The notes under the pieces: model-generated
Told to the model about the DNA's origin: nothing
What the model saw: only the letters and a program-made list of their open reading frames with translations
The model's database searches: none
Source of the DNA: Bacillota bacterium
GTDB lineage: Bacteria > Bacillota > Limnochordia > DTU087
Assembly (NCBI GenBank): GCA_012518905.1
Contig: JAAYRF010000047.1
Span: 1 to 38,942 of the forward strand
Reading direction: 5' to 3'
Length of the DNA: 38,942 nt
Position numbers and translations under genes: made by a program
In this document: piece by piece, positions 1-10,101 of the stretch
How positions within the stretch are numbered: the first letter of the stretch is position 1
How the letters are laid out: each line of letters opens with the position of its first letter

Positions 1-9
1 GCAGAATCA

Positions 10-906
10 TCAAACCTTGGCACTGCTAACGGCTTTTCGCCGATCATCCCATTCTCTCCAGACAACCCATAGGGGGCCTGCCACAAAAATGGAGGAGTAG
101 GTCCCCACTAGAATGCCAAGCAAGAGGGCCAACACAAAGTCTTGAATGGTTGCACCACCGAAGAAAAAGAGAGCCAAAACAGCTAAAAGCGTTGTCAGAC
201 TGGTGTTAATCGAACGGGTCAACGTCTCATTGATGCTCTTGTTGGCCAGTTCTGCCCATGATTCCCGCTTCCTAAAGCTTATATTCTCTCTGATCTTATC
301 GAAAATGACGATGGTGTTGTTTACAGAGTAACCAACCACAGTCAATATGGAGGCGATAAAGGGACTGTTGATCTCCCTTGCCAACAAAGCAAACAAACCT
401 AAGACGACTATGGCATCATGGAGAACCGCTATAACGGCCACGACCGCAAATCTATACTCGAATCTAAAGGATAGATATATCAGCATCCCTATGGCAGCCA
501 ATAGTAAGGCCATAAGTGCCTGCCTTACCAACTCCTGGCCAACTACCGGTCCCACCATCTCTGTCCGTCGGGCTTCAACTTCGCCGAAATGGGCTCTCAG
601 TCCCGCATCTATGGCCTGAATCTGCTCATTGCTCAAGGTCTGGGAACGAATCAGTGCCGCCCGGTTGTTATCCGTGGGCTGGATGACACTTTTTGCCATG
701 TCTAGGCCCTCTATCTGCAAAGAACCTAGTACCTGCCGAACCTCGCCAGCGGTTACGGACCGCTCAAACCCACGCTCCATCAGGGTACCACCGGTAAAAT
801 CCACCCCCCAGTTAAGACCAGGCTTAATGAGAAGAATCAGCGATAGCACCACTAGGGCCAGGGAGATTCTGAAGGATATCTTGCGTTTTCCAACAAAGTC
901 CACCAT
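10..906 (-). CDS. secF: Protein translocase subunit SecF
   Basis: SecF is the inner-membrane partner of SecD. SecDF uses the proton motive force to help pull secreted proteins across the membrane after SecYEG/SecA. The 298-aa protein has the usual layout: a first membrane helix (about residues 12-30), the signature GVDFTGGT just after it, a short extracellular domain, and a cluster of five hydrophobic helices from about residue 125 on. The family signature GYSVNNTIVIFD is present. The ATG overlaps the secD stop by one base (TAATG), so the two are probably translationally coupled. Split SecD and SecF, rather than the fused SecDF of B. subtilis, is common in Clostridia-like lineages. The stop codon lies 9 bases from the window edge, so the downstream terminator is not visible. 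Confidence 0.97.
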   Translation of the reverse strand: MVDFVGKRKISFRISLALVVLSLILLIKPGLNWGVDFTGGTLMERGFERSVTAGEVRQVLGSLQIEGLDMAKSVIQPTDNNRAALIRSQTLSNEQIQAIDAGLRAHFGEVEARRTEMVGPVVGQELVRQALMALLLAAIGMLIYLSFRFEYRFAVVAVIAVLHDAIVVLGLFALLAREINSPFIASILTVVGYSVNNTIVIFDKIRENISFRKRESWAELANKSINETLTRSINTSLTTLLAVLALFFFGGATIQDFVLALLLGILVGTYSSIFVAGPLWVVWREWDDRRKAVSSAKV

Positions 907-2117
907 TACTGCAGCACCCCTTTCACTCCCAGGTGTCTCTCAAAAGCGCTGGGGTTAGCATCGACAATCATGTTGAGCATCAGCCTAGTTACCACAATAG
1001 CGGTAAACATGCTGGCCAGGATGCCAAGACTTAAGGTAACGGCAAATCCCTTAACAGGGCCGCTGCCATAGTAGAACAACACAACAGCGGTAAGCAAAGT
1101 AGTGATATTGGCATCAAAGATAGCCCGGAAAGCTCTGTCAAAACCAGCAGCCACCGCAGCTCGAACATGCTTGCCTGCTTTGAACTCTTCTCGAATCCGT
1201 TCAAAAATCAAAACGTTGGCGTCCACCGCCATACCAATCGATAGGATAAATCCAGCAATACCCGGTAAAGTCAAAGTAGCCCGCAGTCCTGCCATAGCTG
1301 CAAGGACGATTACTACATAGATGGCCAGTGCTATATCGGCTACCAGGCCTGGAAGGCGATAATAGGCCAGCATATAGAGGAAAACTAGAATAATACCAAT
1401 GATCCCAGCCCGTAGACTGCGAGAAATCGATTGCTGACCTAGAGTAGGTCCAACATTGCGGATCTCCATGACTTCCATGGGAACTGGTAATGAACCGGCT
1501 TTTAGCAACACTGCCAGGTTCTTAGCTTCGTCGATAGTGAACTGACCGGTAATCTGGCCCTTGCCTCCGGTAATGGGGCCTTGGACCACTGGATTGACCA
1601 AAATCTCCCCATCAAGGACATGGGGAATAGCTTGTCCTTGGTAAACTGTTGTCAGCTGGGCGAATTTTTTCGTCCCTTCCTTATTGAATTCGACTGCTAC
1701 CGAGGGACGACCAAACTGATCTCGGGACAACTGAGCATCGATGAGATCGGCACCGGTTAGCACTGTCTCTCCCAGAGGGTTCTTGATTTCTAGTTGGGCC
1801 GTCTTGCCGATGGTAGCAATGGCAGCTTGCTGATCATAGATCCCCGGGAGTTGGATAATGACTCTTCGGCCGCCTTGTCGCTGAATGATGGGCTCTGATA
1901 CTCCCATACCGTTGACCCGTCGCTCAACTACACTAACGACCCGCTGCATAGTCTCCTCTGTAATCTTTACACCCGGACTCTCCTGTGCTTGCATTACCAC
2001 ATGGACACCGCCCCGCAGGTCTAGGCCTAGATTCATAGGCACTCTATACAATACTACACCTGCCACAGCAACGATGACCACGAGGAGCAGCAAACGTATA
2101 CTGTCTCCACGTCGCAT
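906..2117 (-). CDS. secD: Protein translocase subunit SecD
   Basis: SecD is the large RND-like subunit of the SecDF translocation motor. The 403-aa protein has an N-terminal helix, the LGLDLRGGVHVVMQ signature, the periplasmic P1 region and a C-terminal block of five membrane helices with the typical GMAVDANVLIFERIREE motif. I place the start at the ATG at 2117, behind a GGGGG-type SD about 10 bases upstream. An earlier in-frame ATG at 2165 would add 16 residues, but it lies inside the -10 box of the promoter seen here, so it cannot be on the transcript from that promoter. Length fits the short SecD form of Firmicutes. It is followed directly by secF. Confidence 0.97.
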   Translation of the reverse strand: MRRGDSIRLLLLVVIVAVAGVVLYRVPMNLGLDLRGGVHVVMQAQESPGVKITEETMQRVVSVVERRVNGMGVSEPIIQRQGGRRVIIQLPGIYDQQAAIATIGKTAQLEIKNPLGETVLTGADLIDAQLSRDQFGRPSVAVEFNKEGTKKFAQLTTVYQGQAIPHVLDGEILVNPVVQGPITGGKGQITGQFTIDEAKNLAVLLKAGSLPVPMEVMEIRNVGPTLGQQSISRSLRAGIIGIILVFLYMLAYYRLPGLVADIALAIYVVIVLAAMAGLRATLTLPGIAGFILSIGMAVDANVLIFERIREEFKAGKHVRAAVAAGFDRAFRAIFDANITTLLTAVVLFYYGSGPVKGFAVTLSLGILASMFTAIVVTRLMLNMIVDANPSAFERHLGVKGVLQ

Positions 2118-2163
2118 TCCCCGTTTATCCCCCTTCGTTATGCTCCGCAAAACGCACAAAATC

Positions 2164-2193
2164 ATTATAGATCTCGCCTAGATAACTTGTCAA
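2164..2193 (-). promoter_or_regulatory. Sigma-A type promoter of secD-secF
   Basis: On the minus strand a perfect -35 TTGACA (2193-2188) and a perfect -10 TATAAT (2169-2164) are separated by 18 bases. Transcription should start near 2157, about 40 bases before the secD ATG at 2117. This is the closest match to the housekeeping consensus that I found in the window. It makes secDF independent of the secG transcript. Confidence 0.8.
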
Positions 2194-2231
2194 TTTGGGC
2201 GATACCAGCCGTTTAGCTCCCCATACATGGT

Positions 2232-2263
2232 AAAAACCCCGCAGGCACTGGCAAGCCCAGGGG
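2232..2263 (-). terminator. Rho-independent terminator after secG
   Basis: Read on the minus strand, CCCCTGGGC and GCCTGCGGGG form a stem of nine pairs (two of them wobble) with one bulged C and an 8-base loop. TTTTT follows directly. It lies about 65 bases past the secG stop and just upstream of the secDF promoter, so it separates the two units. Confidence 0.65.
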
Positions 2264-2327
2264 TCGTCTTCAAAAGACTATGCTACCTCCAAAGGCAACA
2301 GTTAGCAATACTGTGTCTCAAATGGGC

Positions 2328-2546
2328 TTAGATAAAGGTCAAAATTAGGGACATCGCCATAAAGGCAATGGCAAGGTATTTGGTAACCTGTTCCAAAGTA
2401 CGATCAATGCCTTTGATATTGCCAAAAAACATTTGAGCACTACCGCCAATAGAGCCTAGCCCTTCACCCTTACTCTCTTGCATCACTACGGCCACGATAA
2501 GGGCAATGGAGATGAGAAACTGAATAACCATGAGGACCGTTACCAT
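2328..2546 (-). CDS. secG: Protein-export membrane protein SecG
   Basis: SecG is the small auxiliary subunit of the SecYEG channel. The 72-aa product has two membrane helices (about residues 5-22 and 52-70) around a conserved cytoplasmic loop with QESKGEGLG and GGSAQMFFG, typical of the family. The start is set at the ATG at 2546, 8 bases after an AGGAGG site. A GTG three codons earlier touches the SD and is too close. The gene sits just downstream of eno, as in many Firmicutes, but it has its own promoter and terminator here. Confidence 0.95.
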   Translation of the reverse strand: MVTVLMVIQFLISIALIVAVVMQESKGEGLGSIGGSAQMFFGNIKGIDRTLEQVTKYLAIAFMAMSLILTFI

Positions 2547-2584
2547 TGACTCCACCTCCTCCGCTACTGAGAAGCATTCACCTC

Positions 2585-2614
2585 ATTGTAACATACCACC
2601 GGGGAGACTGACAA
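2585..2614 (-). promoter_or_regulatory. Probable secG promoter
   Basis: On the minus strand TTGTCA (2614-2609) and TACAAT (2590-2585) lie 18 bases apart, with a TG one base upstream of the -10 (extended -10). The predicted RNA start is near 2578, about 32 bases before the secG ATG. Confidence 0.55.
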
Positions 2615-2656
2615 CCACCTGCCCAAACAAGCAAGGGCGCCATGTCTCCTCCGGTG
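2597..2656 (-). repeat. Long inverted repeat between eno and secG
   Basis: On the minus strand the arm CACCGGAGGAGAC (2656-2644) pairs with GTCTCCCCGGTG (2608-2597), giving 12 pairs with one bulged A and a loop of 35 bases. The loop itself holds GCCC/GGGC arms. No T-run follows, so it is not a classic terminator. It could protect the 3' end of the eno mRNA. The distal arm falls in the spacer of the secG promoter. Confidence 0.5.
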
Positions 2657-2677
2657 TGCTAAAACAGCTCTTAGAAG

Positions 2678-3976
<1,299 letters not shown>

Positions 3977-4028
3977 CTATGTTTCTGATATCTGAAGCCT
4001 TAGCGTAAGCAAGGCTCTAGGTTCTCAT

Positions 4029-5579
4029 TTACCTCTTGCTGCTTTCAATGAGTGATTGTCCCGTCATCTCCGGCGGCGTATCTAGATCCAATAGGTCTAA
4101 CACCGTCGGAGCCAAGTCAGCCAAGATGCCGTCCCGCACTTTTAGATCCTTTCCGTCGGTAATCAGTACAACCGGCACAGGATTTAGCGTATGGGCAGTA
4201 TGGGGTTCACCGGTCTCATAATCCACCATCTGTTCGGCATTGCCATGATCAGCTGTCAGAACAATATATCCGCCCTGGGCCACCATGGCCGACACCACCT
4301 CTTCCACGGCTCGATCAACCGCTTCTACCGCCTGTATGGCTGCTGGAAGAATGCCGGTATGGCCTACCATATCACAGTTGGCGAAATTCAATACAATAAG
4401 GTCATATTCTCCTCGGTTGATGGCTGCCACTGCCTCAGCTGCTACCTCCGGTGCGCTCATCTTTGGCTGAAGATCATAAGTGGCAACTTTAGGTGATGGG
4501 ATAAGCTTCCGGTCCTCTCCAGGGAAATTGTGCTCATCGCCGCCGTTGAAGAAAAACGTTACGTGGGCGTATTTTTCCGTCTCGGCTATGCGCAGTTGCC
4601 GCCAACCAGCTTTCCCCACTACCTCTCCTAAGGTGTTCTTAAGATCTTGAGGCGGAAAGGCGTAAGGAGCCACTATGGTCTCATCATAACGGGTCATACA
4701 GACAAAGGTGATCTCCGGCCATTGAGCCCGAGTAAAGGCAGTAAAGTGTTCGTCGGTAAAAGCCCTGGTGATCTGCCGAGCGCGATCGGCCCGGAAATTG
4801 AAGAAAATCACCGAATCACCATCTGCGATCATCCCCAGTGGTCGACCTGAATTATTAGCGACCACAGTAGGGATAACAAACTCGTCGGTCTCACCCCGGT
4901 CGTAAGCCATCTGTACTGCCTCGACACCGTTCGCTGCCAAAAAGCCCTCACCGAATACCATAGCTTTATAGGCTTTCTCAGTCCTCTCCCACCGCTTATC
5001 TCTATCCATGGCGTAGTAGCGTCCGGAAACCGTAGCTACCTGGCCTACGCCGATGCGCTCTATCTCCTTTTCTAAGTCCTGCATGTACTCCAAAGCACTT
5101 GCAGGTGGCACATCTCGCCCATCGAGAAAAGCATGAATGTACACCTGTCTAATACCCATCTCGACGGCCATCTCCAACAGAGCATAAAGATGGGAAGAAT
5201 GGCTATGCACTCCACCCGGAGATAGTAAGCCCATCAAGTGCAAAGCAGTTCCCTTGTCTCGGCAAGCGGTCATGGCTTTGACCAGCCACTCATTCGTATG
5301 GAAACTCTTTTCCCGCACCGCCTTACTAATTCGCGCGACATCCTGGTAGACAATGCGACCGGCACCGATGTTCAAATGCCCTACATTTGAATCACCCATC
5401 TGACCTTCCATCAGGCCTACTGCTTCACCAGAAGCCACCAAGCGTGCCGTAGGGTAGCTCATCCATAACTTGTCGAGGAATGGCGTATTGGCTAGTTTTA
5501 TCGCGTTAGCCTCTTGATTTTCATTGATCCCGAAACCATCTAAGATCAGCAGACAGACAGGGTGTTTTGCCCTTGCCAC
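4029..5579 (-). CDS. gpmI: 2,3-bisphosphoglycerate-independent phosphoglycerate mutase
   Basis: GpmI interconverts 3- and 2-phosphoglycerate through a phosphoserine intermediate and needs manganese. The 516-aa length is typical. The alkaline-phosphatase-like metal motifs are clear: LLILDGFG near the start, the phosphorylated serine in MGDSNVGHLNIGAGR, NFRADRARQ, NCDMVGHTG and LTADHGNAEQM. GTG at 5579 is the start, 7 bases after AAAGGAGG. The gene lies between tpiA (33-base gap) and eno (64-base gap). That gap holds a small hairpin, AGCCTT/AAGGCT, with no T-run. Confidence 0.98.
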   Translation of the reverse strand: MARAKHPVCLLILDGFGINENQEANAIKLANTPFLDKLWMSYPTARLVASGEAVGLMEGQMGDSNVGHLNIGAGRIVYQDVARISKAVREKSFHTNEWLVKAMTACRDKGTALHLMGLLSPGGVHSHSSHLYALLEMAVEMGIRQVYIHAFLDGRDVPPASALEYMQDLEKEIERIGVGQVATVSGRYYAMDRDKRWERTEKAYKAMVFGEGFLAANGVEAVQMAYDRGETDEFVIPTVVANNSGRPLGMIADGDSVIFFNFRADRARQITRAFTDEHFTAFTRAQWPEITFVCMTRYDETIVAPYAFPPQDLKNTLGEVVGKAGWRQLRIAETEKYAHVTFFFNGGDEHNFPGEDRKLIPSPKVATYDLQPKMSAPEVAAEAVAAINRGEYDLIVLNFANCDMVGHTGILPAAIQAVEAVDRAVEEVVSAMVAQGGYIVLTADHGNAEQMVDYETGEPHTAHTLNPVPVVLITDGKDLKVRDGILADLAPTVLDLLDLDTPPEMTGQSLIESSKR

Positions 5580-5612
5580 TAAGCATCCTCCTTTGCACCG
5601 GATTTCCTGGCT

Positions 5613-6368
5613 TCAATCGTCATAGCGTACAATCCGGGCAAATGACACTGCGTCAAGACTAGCTCCCCCGACCAAAGCCCCGTCAATCTCTGGTTGCCCC
5701 ATCAATTCCGCCATGTTGCCTGGTTTGACACTGCCACCATATTGAATCCGCATGGCTGCAGCGGTAGCATTACCATAGATCCCCGCCAACGTCTCACGTA
5801 TGACCTTGATGACCCGGTTGGCCTCCTCCGCCGTAGCCGTCTTGCCGGTTCCAATGGCCCACACAGGTTCATAGGCAACCACTATTTCCTTGGCGTAGCC
5901 TTCAGCAATCCCCTTAAAGCCCTGCTCGATCTGGCTTTTCACCAAGGATTCTGTGATGCCGGCCTCCCTTTGTTCTAAGGTTTCTCCTACACAAACTATG
6001 GGCAGCAGGCCGTGATCCAGCGCAGCCTGCATCTTTCTGTTTACCATTTCATCGGTCTCGCCGAAATACTGACGTCGCTCCGAATGGCCGATAATCACAT
6101 ACTTTACGCCTAAGGCCTTAAGCATTGGTGGTGCAACCTCACCAGTATAGGCACCACTTATCTCGTAGAAGACGTTCTGTGCGCCCAAGGAAAGCTTCGT
6201 TCCCCGAATGGCCTCCCCTACAGCAGGTAGTGCAGTAAAGGGGGGACAGAGAACTACTTCCCGGTCATCTAGTTTACCGAGGCGAGGGATCAGATCGCGA
6301 CACAAGGCAACGGCTTCCTCCGGCAATTTATGCATTTTCCAGTTACCTGCAATGATTGGAACTCTCAA
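5613..6368 (-). CDS. tpiA: Triosephosphate isomerase
   Basis: TpiA interconverts dihydroxyacetone phosphate and glyceraldehyde-3-phosphate. The 251-aa protein has GNWKMHK with the active-site lysine, the electrophilic histidine in GHSERRQYFGE, the catalytic glutamate in VAYEPVWAIGTGKTA, and the phosphate-binding YGGSV and GALVGGASL loops. The start is TTG at 6368, 10 bases after GGAGG; no in-frame ATG or GTG lies near. It follows pgk by 18 bases, so the two are co-translated from one mRNA. Confidence 0.98.
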   Translation of the reverse strand: MRVPIIAGNWKMHKLPEEAVALCRDLIPRLGKLDDREVVLCPPFTALPAVGEAIRGTKLSLGAQNVFYEISGAYTGEVAPPMLKALGVKYVIIGHSERRQYFGETDEMVNRKMQAALDHGLLPIVCVGETLEQREAGITESLVKSQIEQGFKGIAEGYAKEIVVAYEPVWAIGTGKTATAEEANRVIKVIRETLAGIYGNATAAAMRIQYGGSVKPGNMAELMGQPEIDGALVGGASLDAVSFARIVRYDD

Positions 6369-6386
6369 AACTCAATCGCCTCCGGT

Positions 6387-7571
6387 TTATCTATCGTTCA
6401 GAGCCTCAACTCCAGGCAATGCCTTTCCTTCGAGAAACTCCAAAGATGCCCCTCCGCCTGTGGACACATGGGTCATCTTGCTCGCCAAGTTAGCTTGTTC
6501 TACGGCGGCGGCGGAATCGCCTCCCCCGATAATAGTAATCGCATCGCTATTGGCCATGGCCTCTGCAATCGCGTTGGTACCCTTAGCAAAAGCCGGCATC
6601 TCGAAAACGCCCATGGGGCCATTCCAAACAACGGTCTTGGCTGTTTGGATTTCCCCTGCAAACAACTCTATAGTTCTTGGTCCAATATCCAATCCCTGCC
6701 ATCCGGCTCGCATCTTGTCAGCATCCACAACTTCGTGTTTAGCGTCAGCCGCGAAAGCATCGGCAATGACCACATCTACGGGCAGAAGGAATTTAACGCC
6801 CAGCTGTTTAGCCTCATCCATCAAATCCAGAGCCAGCTGAAGACTCTCGCTATCGAGCAATGAATTGCCGATCTCGTATCCTTGAGCCTTTAGGAATGTA
6901 TACGCCATTCCGCCCCCGATAACTAATGTATTGACCTTCTGCATGAGGTTGCTGATGACTCCGATTTTGTCTGCAACTTTAGCGCCTCCTAAAATAGCGA
7001 CAAAGGGGCGCTCGGGGTTCTGTAGGGCTTTACCCATAGTCTCGATTTCCTTCTGCAAAAGAAAGCCAGCTACTGCCGGCAAGTACTGCGCAATGCCGGC
7101 TGTGGACGCGTGAGCCCGGTGGGCTGCACCAAACGCGTCATTGACATATATGTCCGCCAGTGCCGCCAACCCCTTGGCGAACTCCGGATCGTTTTTCTCC
7201 TCCCCCGGATGGAAGCGCACATTTTCCAGAAGGAGAATGTCTCCATCTTGAAGAGCATCGGCAGCCTCCATGGGCTCAGCACCAATGCAGTCATCTACCT
7301 TTGTGATCTCTTGGCCGAGCAATTCAGCCAGCCTTTGAGCGACTGGATCGAGCCGATACTTTTCCCCAGGTCTACCTTTGGGCCTGCCTAGATGGGAAGC
7401 CAAGATCACCCTGGCACCTTGGTCAGCAAGATACTGGATTGTGGGCAAGGCTGCTCTAATGCGCTTGTCATCAGTTATGTTGCCCGCCTCATCCATGGGA
7501 ACATTAAAGTCCACCCGCACAAATACCCGTTTGCCCTTCACATTGATATCTTTCACCGTGCGTTTGTTCAT
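6387..7571 (-). CDS. pgk: Phosphoglycerate kinase
   Basis: Pgk transfers phosphate from 1,3-bisphosphoglycerate to ADP, the first ATP-making step of glycolysis. The 394-aa length is standard. Family marks are RVDFNVP near the N-terminus, the substrate-binding [22 protein letters not shown] at the start of the nucleotide domain, NGPMGVFE, and GGGDSAAA near the C-terminus. Start ATG 7571 is preceded by GGGGGG at 6 bases. A strong hairpin lies between gap and pgk, which suggests that pgk-eno expression may differ from that of gap. Confidence 0.98.
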   Translation of the reverse strand: MNKRTVKDINVKGKRVFVRVDFNVPMDEAGNITDDKRIRAALPTIQYLADQGARVILASHLGRPKGRPGEKYRLDPVAQRLAELLGQEITKVDDCIGAEPMEAADALQDGDILLLENVRFHPGEEKNDPEFAKGLAALADIYVNDAFGAAHRAHASTAGIAQYLPAVAGFLLQKEIETMGKALQNPERPFVAILGGAKVADKIGVISNLMQKVNTLVIGGGMAYTFLKAQGYEIGNSLLDSESLQLALDLMDEAKQLGVKFLLPVDVVIADAFAADAKHEVVDADKMRAGWQGLDIGPRTIELFAGEIQTAKTVVWNGPMGVFEMPAFAKGTNAIAEAMANSDAITIIGGGDSAAAVEQANLASKMTHVSTGGGASLEFLEGKALPGVEALNDR

Positions 7572-7622
7572 CCTAATCCCCCCGATCTAGTCTGCCTTGC
7601 ACTGAGTATCAAGCAGAAAATC

Positions 7623-7651
7623 CCCCGGCTGAACTCTCGGCCCAGCCGGGG
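7623..7651 (-). terminator. Strong hairpin between gap and pgk (attenuator or mRNA stabiliser)
   Basis: Perfect 9-bp stem CCCCGGCTG/CAGCCGGGG with an 11-base loop, 14 bases after the gap stop on the minus strand, followed by GATTTTCTGC. The T-run is broken, so termination is probably partial. It may let gap mRNA exceed that of pgk-tpiA-gpmI-eno, or shield a gap 3' end. Confidence 0.55.
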
Positions 7652-7665
7652 TAGCGTTTATCGTC

Positions 7666-8706
<1,041 letters not shown>

Positions 8707-8723
8707 CTACTTTATGACAATAG

Positions 8724-8769
8724 CCCCTGGCACCTGCCTCTAGCAGTGCGAGGAAGGCCAAATCAGGGG
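8724..8769 (-). promoter_or_regulatory. Structured cggR-gap intergenic RNA
   Basis: On the minus strand CCCCTG (8769-8764) and CAGGGG (8729-8724) close a stem. Inside it GGC/GCC and CCTC/GAGG add pairs around a 9-base loop. It starts 4 bases after the cggR stop. In B. subtilis the cggR-gapA mRNA is cut near the end of cggR and the gapA part is protected by a 5' stem-loop. This structure is well placed for the same role, which is inference. Confidence 0.5.
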
Positions 8770-8772
8770 TCC

Positions 8773-9843
8773 TTAAAAGCTCCCCCACACTCGGTTAGGC
8801 TCCTCAGCTCCCGCATCACTCCCCTCCAGGCTAGCCATCATCAGTCGGGCAGCACCTTCATCGGTGATGCAAACATGCTGGTAGCGATTGGACATGACAG
8901 CTAGGGCCGCTGCTGCCTTGCTGCGGCCTCCCCCTACAGCTACAACCTTACCGATATTGGGCAAATCTTCCATTCGTAAGCCAACACTGCTTGTGGTGTA
9001 GACAATGTCTCCGCTGTGATTGAAGTAATAACCGAAAGCCTCTCCCACGGCTTGCTTTTCCCGCAGAACACTGAGATCTTTTTCAGCCAATCCCCTGCGC
9101 TTAGCCATTTCCTCCGCTGTCCCGATACCGTGCAGGACCATATCCGTCTCTTTGATCAAATCTAGCATTTCCTTAATCTTTGGATCCCCACACAGGGAGG
9201 CAATTACATCTTCTCCCACATCGTCGGGAACATGCAACAGCCGATAGGTGCCGCCAAGTCGCTCTGCTATATTAGCCGCCACAGTATTGGCCTGTTTCTC
9301 TACCTCTTCACCGAGGCCTCCCCGGGCCGGCACCACCATCACTTCCCGTTTCTCACCGGAGGCAGGGAAACTCCTGGCCACTTCGGCTAAGGTAGTTCCA
9401 CCGGTTACAGCTAGAACGTCTCCATCCTTCAAAACAGCCTTCAGATACTTGGCCGTGGCTTTGGCCATCTCTTTCTTAACAGTCTCGTCTTCATCAGAAT
9501 CCCCGGGTACTATGATAACTTGCTGCAAACCCAAAAGACGGGCCAGGCGTCGCTCTAGATCCGACAAACCTCTGAGCTCTCGGACGTATTCCTTCAAATC
9601 ACCCAAAAGGCGCTCCCCGGCAGGAGTGACCTCCATTCCGGCAGGATTAGATATAAGCAACCCCTGCTCTCTTAAGAGCTCGATTTCATTGCGTACGGTA
9701 CGTTCCGGTAAGCGCAAACGGGCTGCCAAAGCCCGTCGGCCTACGGGCTGAACGAAATAGATGTTTCGTAGAATAATGTATCGCTTCTCCACAAGCTCGG
9801 CGATTTCCGGCGCAATTTTCCTTATGATCTCCAAGTTCACCAT
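8773..9843 (-). CDS. cggR: Central glycolytic genes regulator CggR (SorC family)
   Basis: CggR represses the gapA operon and, in B. subtilis, is released by fructose-1,6-bisphosphate. The N-terminal winged helix covers about residues 20-75 (PVGRRALAARLRLPERTVRNE). The effector domain holds VTGGTTLAEVA, VVPARGGLGEEVEKQANT, HGIGTAEEMAKRRGL, VAVGGGRSKAAAA and TDEGAARL, as in CggR. A start at the ATG at 9843 gives 356 aa and matches the B. subtilis N-terminus. An alternative ATG at 9882 adds 13 residues but has no good SD. The SD AGGGGGG is 23 bases from the 9843 ATG, with a perfect hairpin between them. The position first in the operon and the operator upstream support autoregulation. Confidence 0.93.
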   Translation of the reverse strand: MVNLEIIRKIAPEIAELVEKRYIILRNIYFVQPVGRRALAARLRLPERTVRNEIELLREQGLLISNPAGMEVTPAGERLLGDLKEYVRELRGLSDLERRLARLLGLQQVIIVPGDSDEDETVKKEMAKATAKYLKAVLKDGDVLAVTGGTTLAEVARSFPASGEKREVMVVPARGGLGEEVEKQANTVAANIAERLGGTYRLLHVPDDVGEDVIASLCGDPKIKEMLDLIKETDMVLHGIGTAEEMAKRRGLAEKDLSVLREKQAVGEAFGYYFNHSGDIVYTTSSVGLRMEDLPNIGKVVAVGGGRSKAAAALAVMSNRYQHVCITDEGAARLMMASLEGSDAGAEEPNRVWGSF

Positions 9844-9872
9844 ATAGAAGCGAGCAAGGCTCGCAGCCCCCC
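9841..9872 (-). promoter_or_regulatory. Hairpin-bridged ribosome binding site of cggR
   Basis: On the minus strand the order is SD GGGGGG (9872-9867), CT, a perfect hairpin GCGAGC-CTT-GCTCGC (9864-9850), TTCTAT, then ATG (9843). The linear spacing of 23 bases is too long, but folding the hairpin leaves an effective 8. A 17-codon frame from the ATG at 9893 runs through this element, and its TGA (9839-9837) overlaps the cggR start. Confidence 0.45.
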
Positions 9873-9885
9873 TGTGTTCCATATT

Positions 9886-9899
9886 ACTGCCATGGCAGT
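9886..9899. repeat. 14-bp perfect palindrome upstream of cggR
   Basis: ACTGCCATGGCAGT is perfectly self-complementary and lies between the CggR operator and the cggR start. It may be a protein-binding site or chance. No known consensus is recognised. Confidence 0.3.
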
Positions 9900-9968
9900 G
9901 TTAGTGTTGGCCAATAGAGCGACATAATGTATTCAAGACTACCGGCTAGGTGATGGAGCCGCCTTGGG

Positions 9969-10004
9969 GTCTGATATTGTCCCGCCCCAACACATTCTGT
10001 CCCA
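9969..10004 (-). promoter_or_regulatory. CggR operator
   Basis: Read on the minus strand the site is TGGGAC-N6-TGTT-N4-CGGGAC-N6-AGAC. The operator reported for B. subtilis CggR is CGGGAC-N6-TGTC-N4-CGGGAC-N6-TGTC, so both tandem half-sites and all spacings agree, with three mismatches in 20 fixed positions. It lies 125 bases upstream of the cggR start codon. The promoter should be upstream. TATATT near 10042 could be a -10 box, but I see no convincing -35. Confidence 0.8.
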
Positions 10005-10080
10005 CTGGTGGCAAAAAAAGAGAGACCGTGTACGATTAATATATTCGAGTCAGCAAACCAAAGTCCTCCAGATCCTAGAC

Positions 10081-10096
10081 AACTTCTTCAGAAGTT
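10081..10096 (-). terminator. Small hairpin after whiA
   Basis: Perfect 6-bp stem AACTTC/GAAGTT with loop TGAA, 5 bases past the whiA stop. No T-run follows directly, so termination is doubtful; whiA may read through toward cggR. A T7 run near 10012-10018 lacks an adjacent stem. Confidence 0.25.
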
Positions 10097-10101
10097 TACA
10101 G

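Noticed and set aside
2166-2327. RNA gene (tmRNA or tRNA) between secG and secD
   Set aside because: The gap is filled by the secG terminator and the secDF promoter, and no cloverleaf or tmRNA ends are visible.
9248-9751. Long plus-strand open frame opposite cggR (167 aa)
   Set aside because: It is low-complexity Ser/Arg/Pro-rich, antisense to a clear gene, and has no family motif. The same applies to the other frames lying opposite real genes, for example 6208-6840 and 36005-36499.
9844-9882. Longer CggR start at 9882
   Set aside because: No good SD precedes it, and the 13 extra residues have no counterpart in B. subtilis CggR. It is kept only as an alternative.
10012-10018. T7 run on the minus strand as a whiA terminator
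   Set aside because: No stem lies directly upstream of the run.
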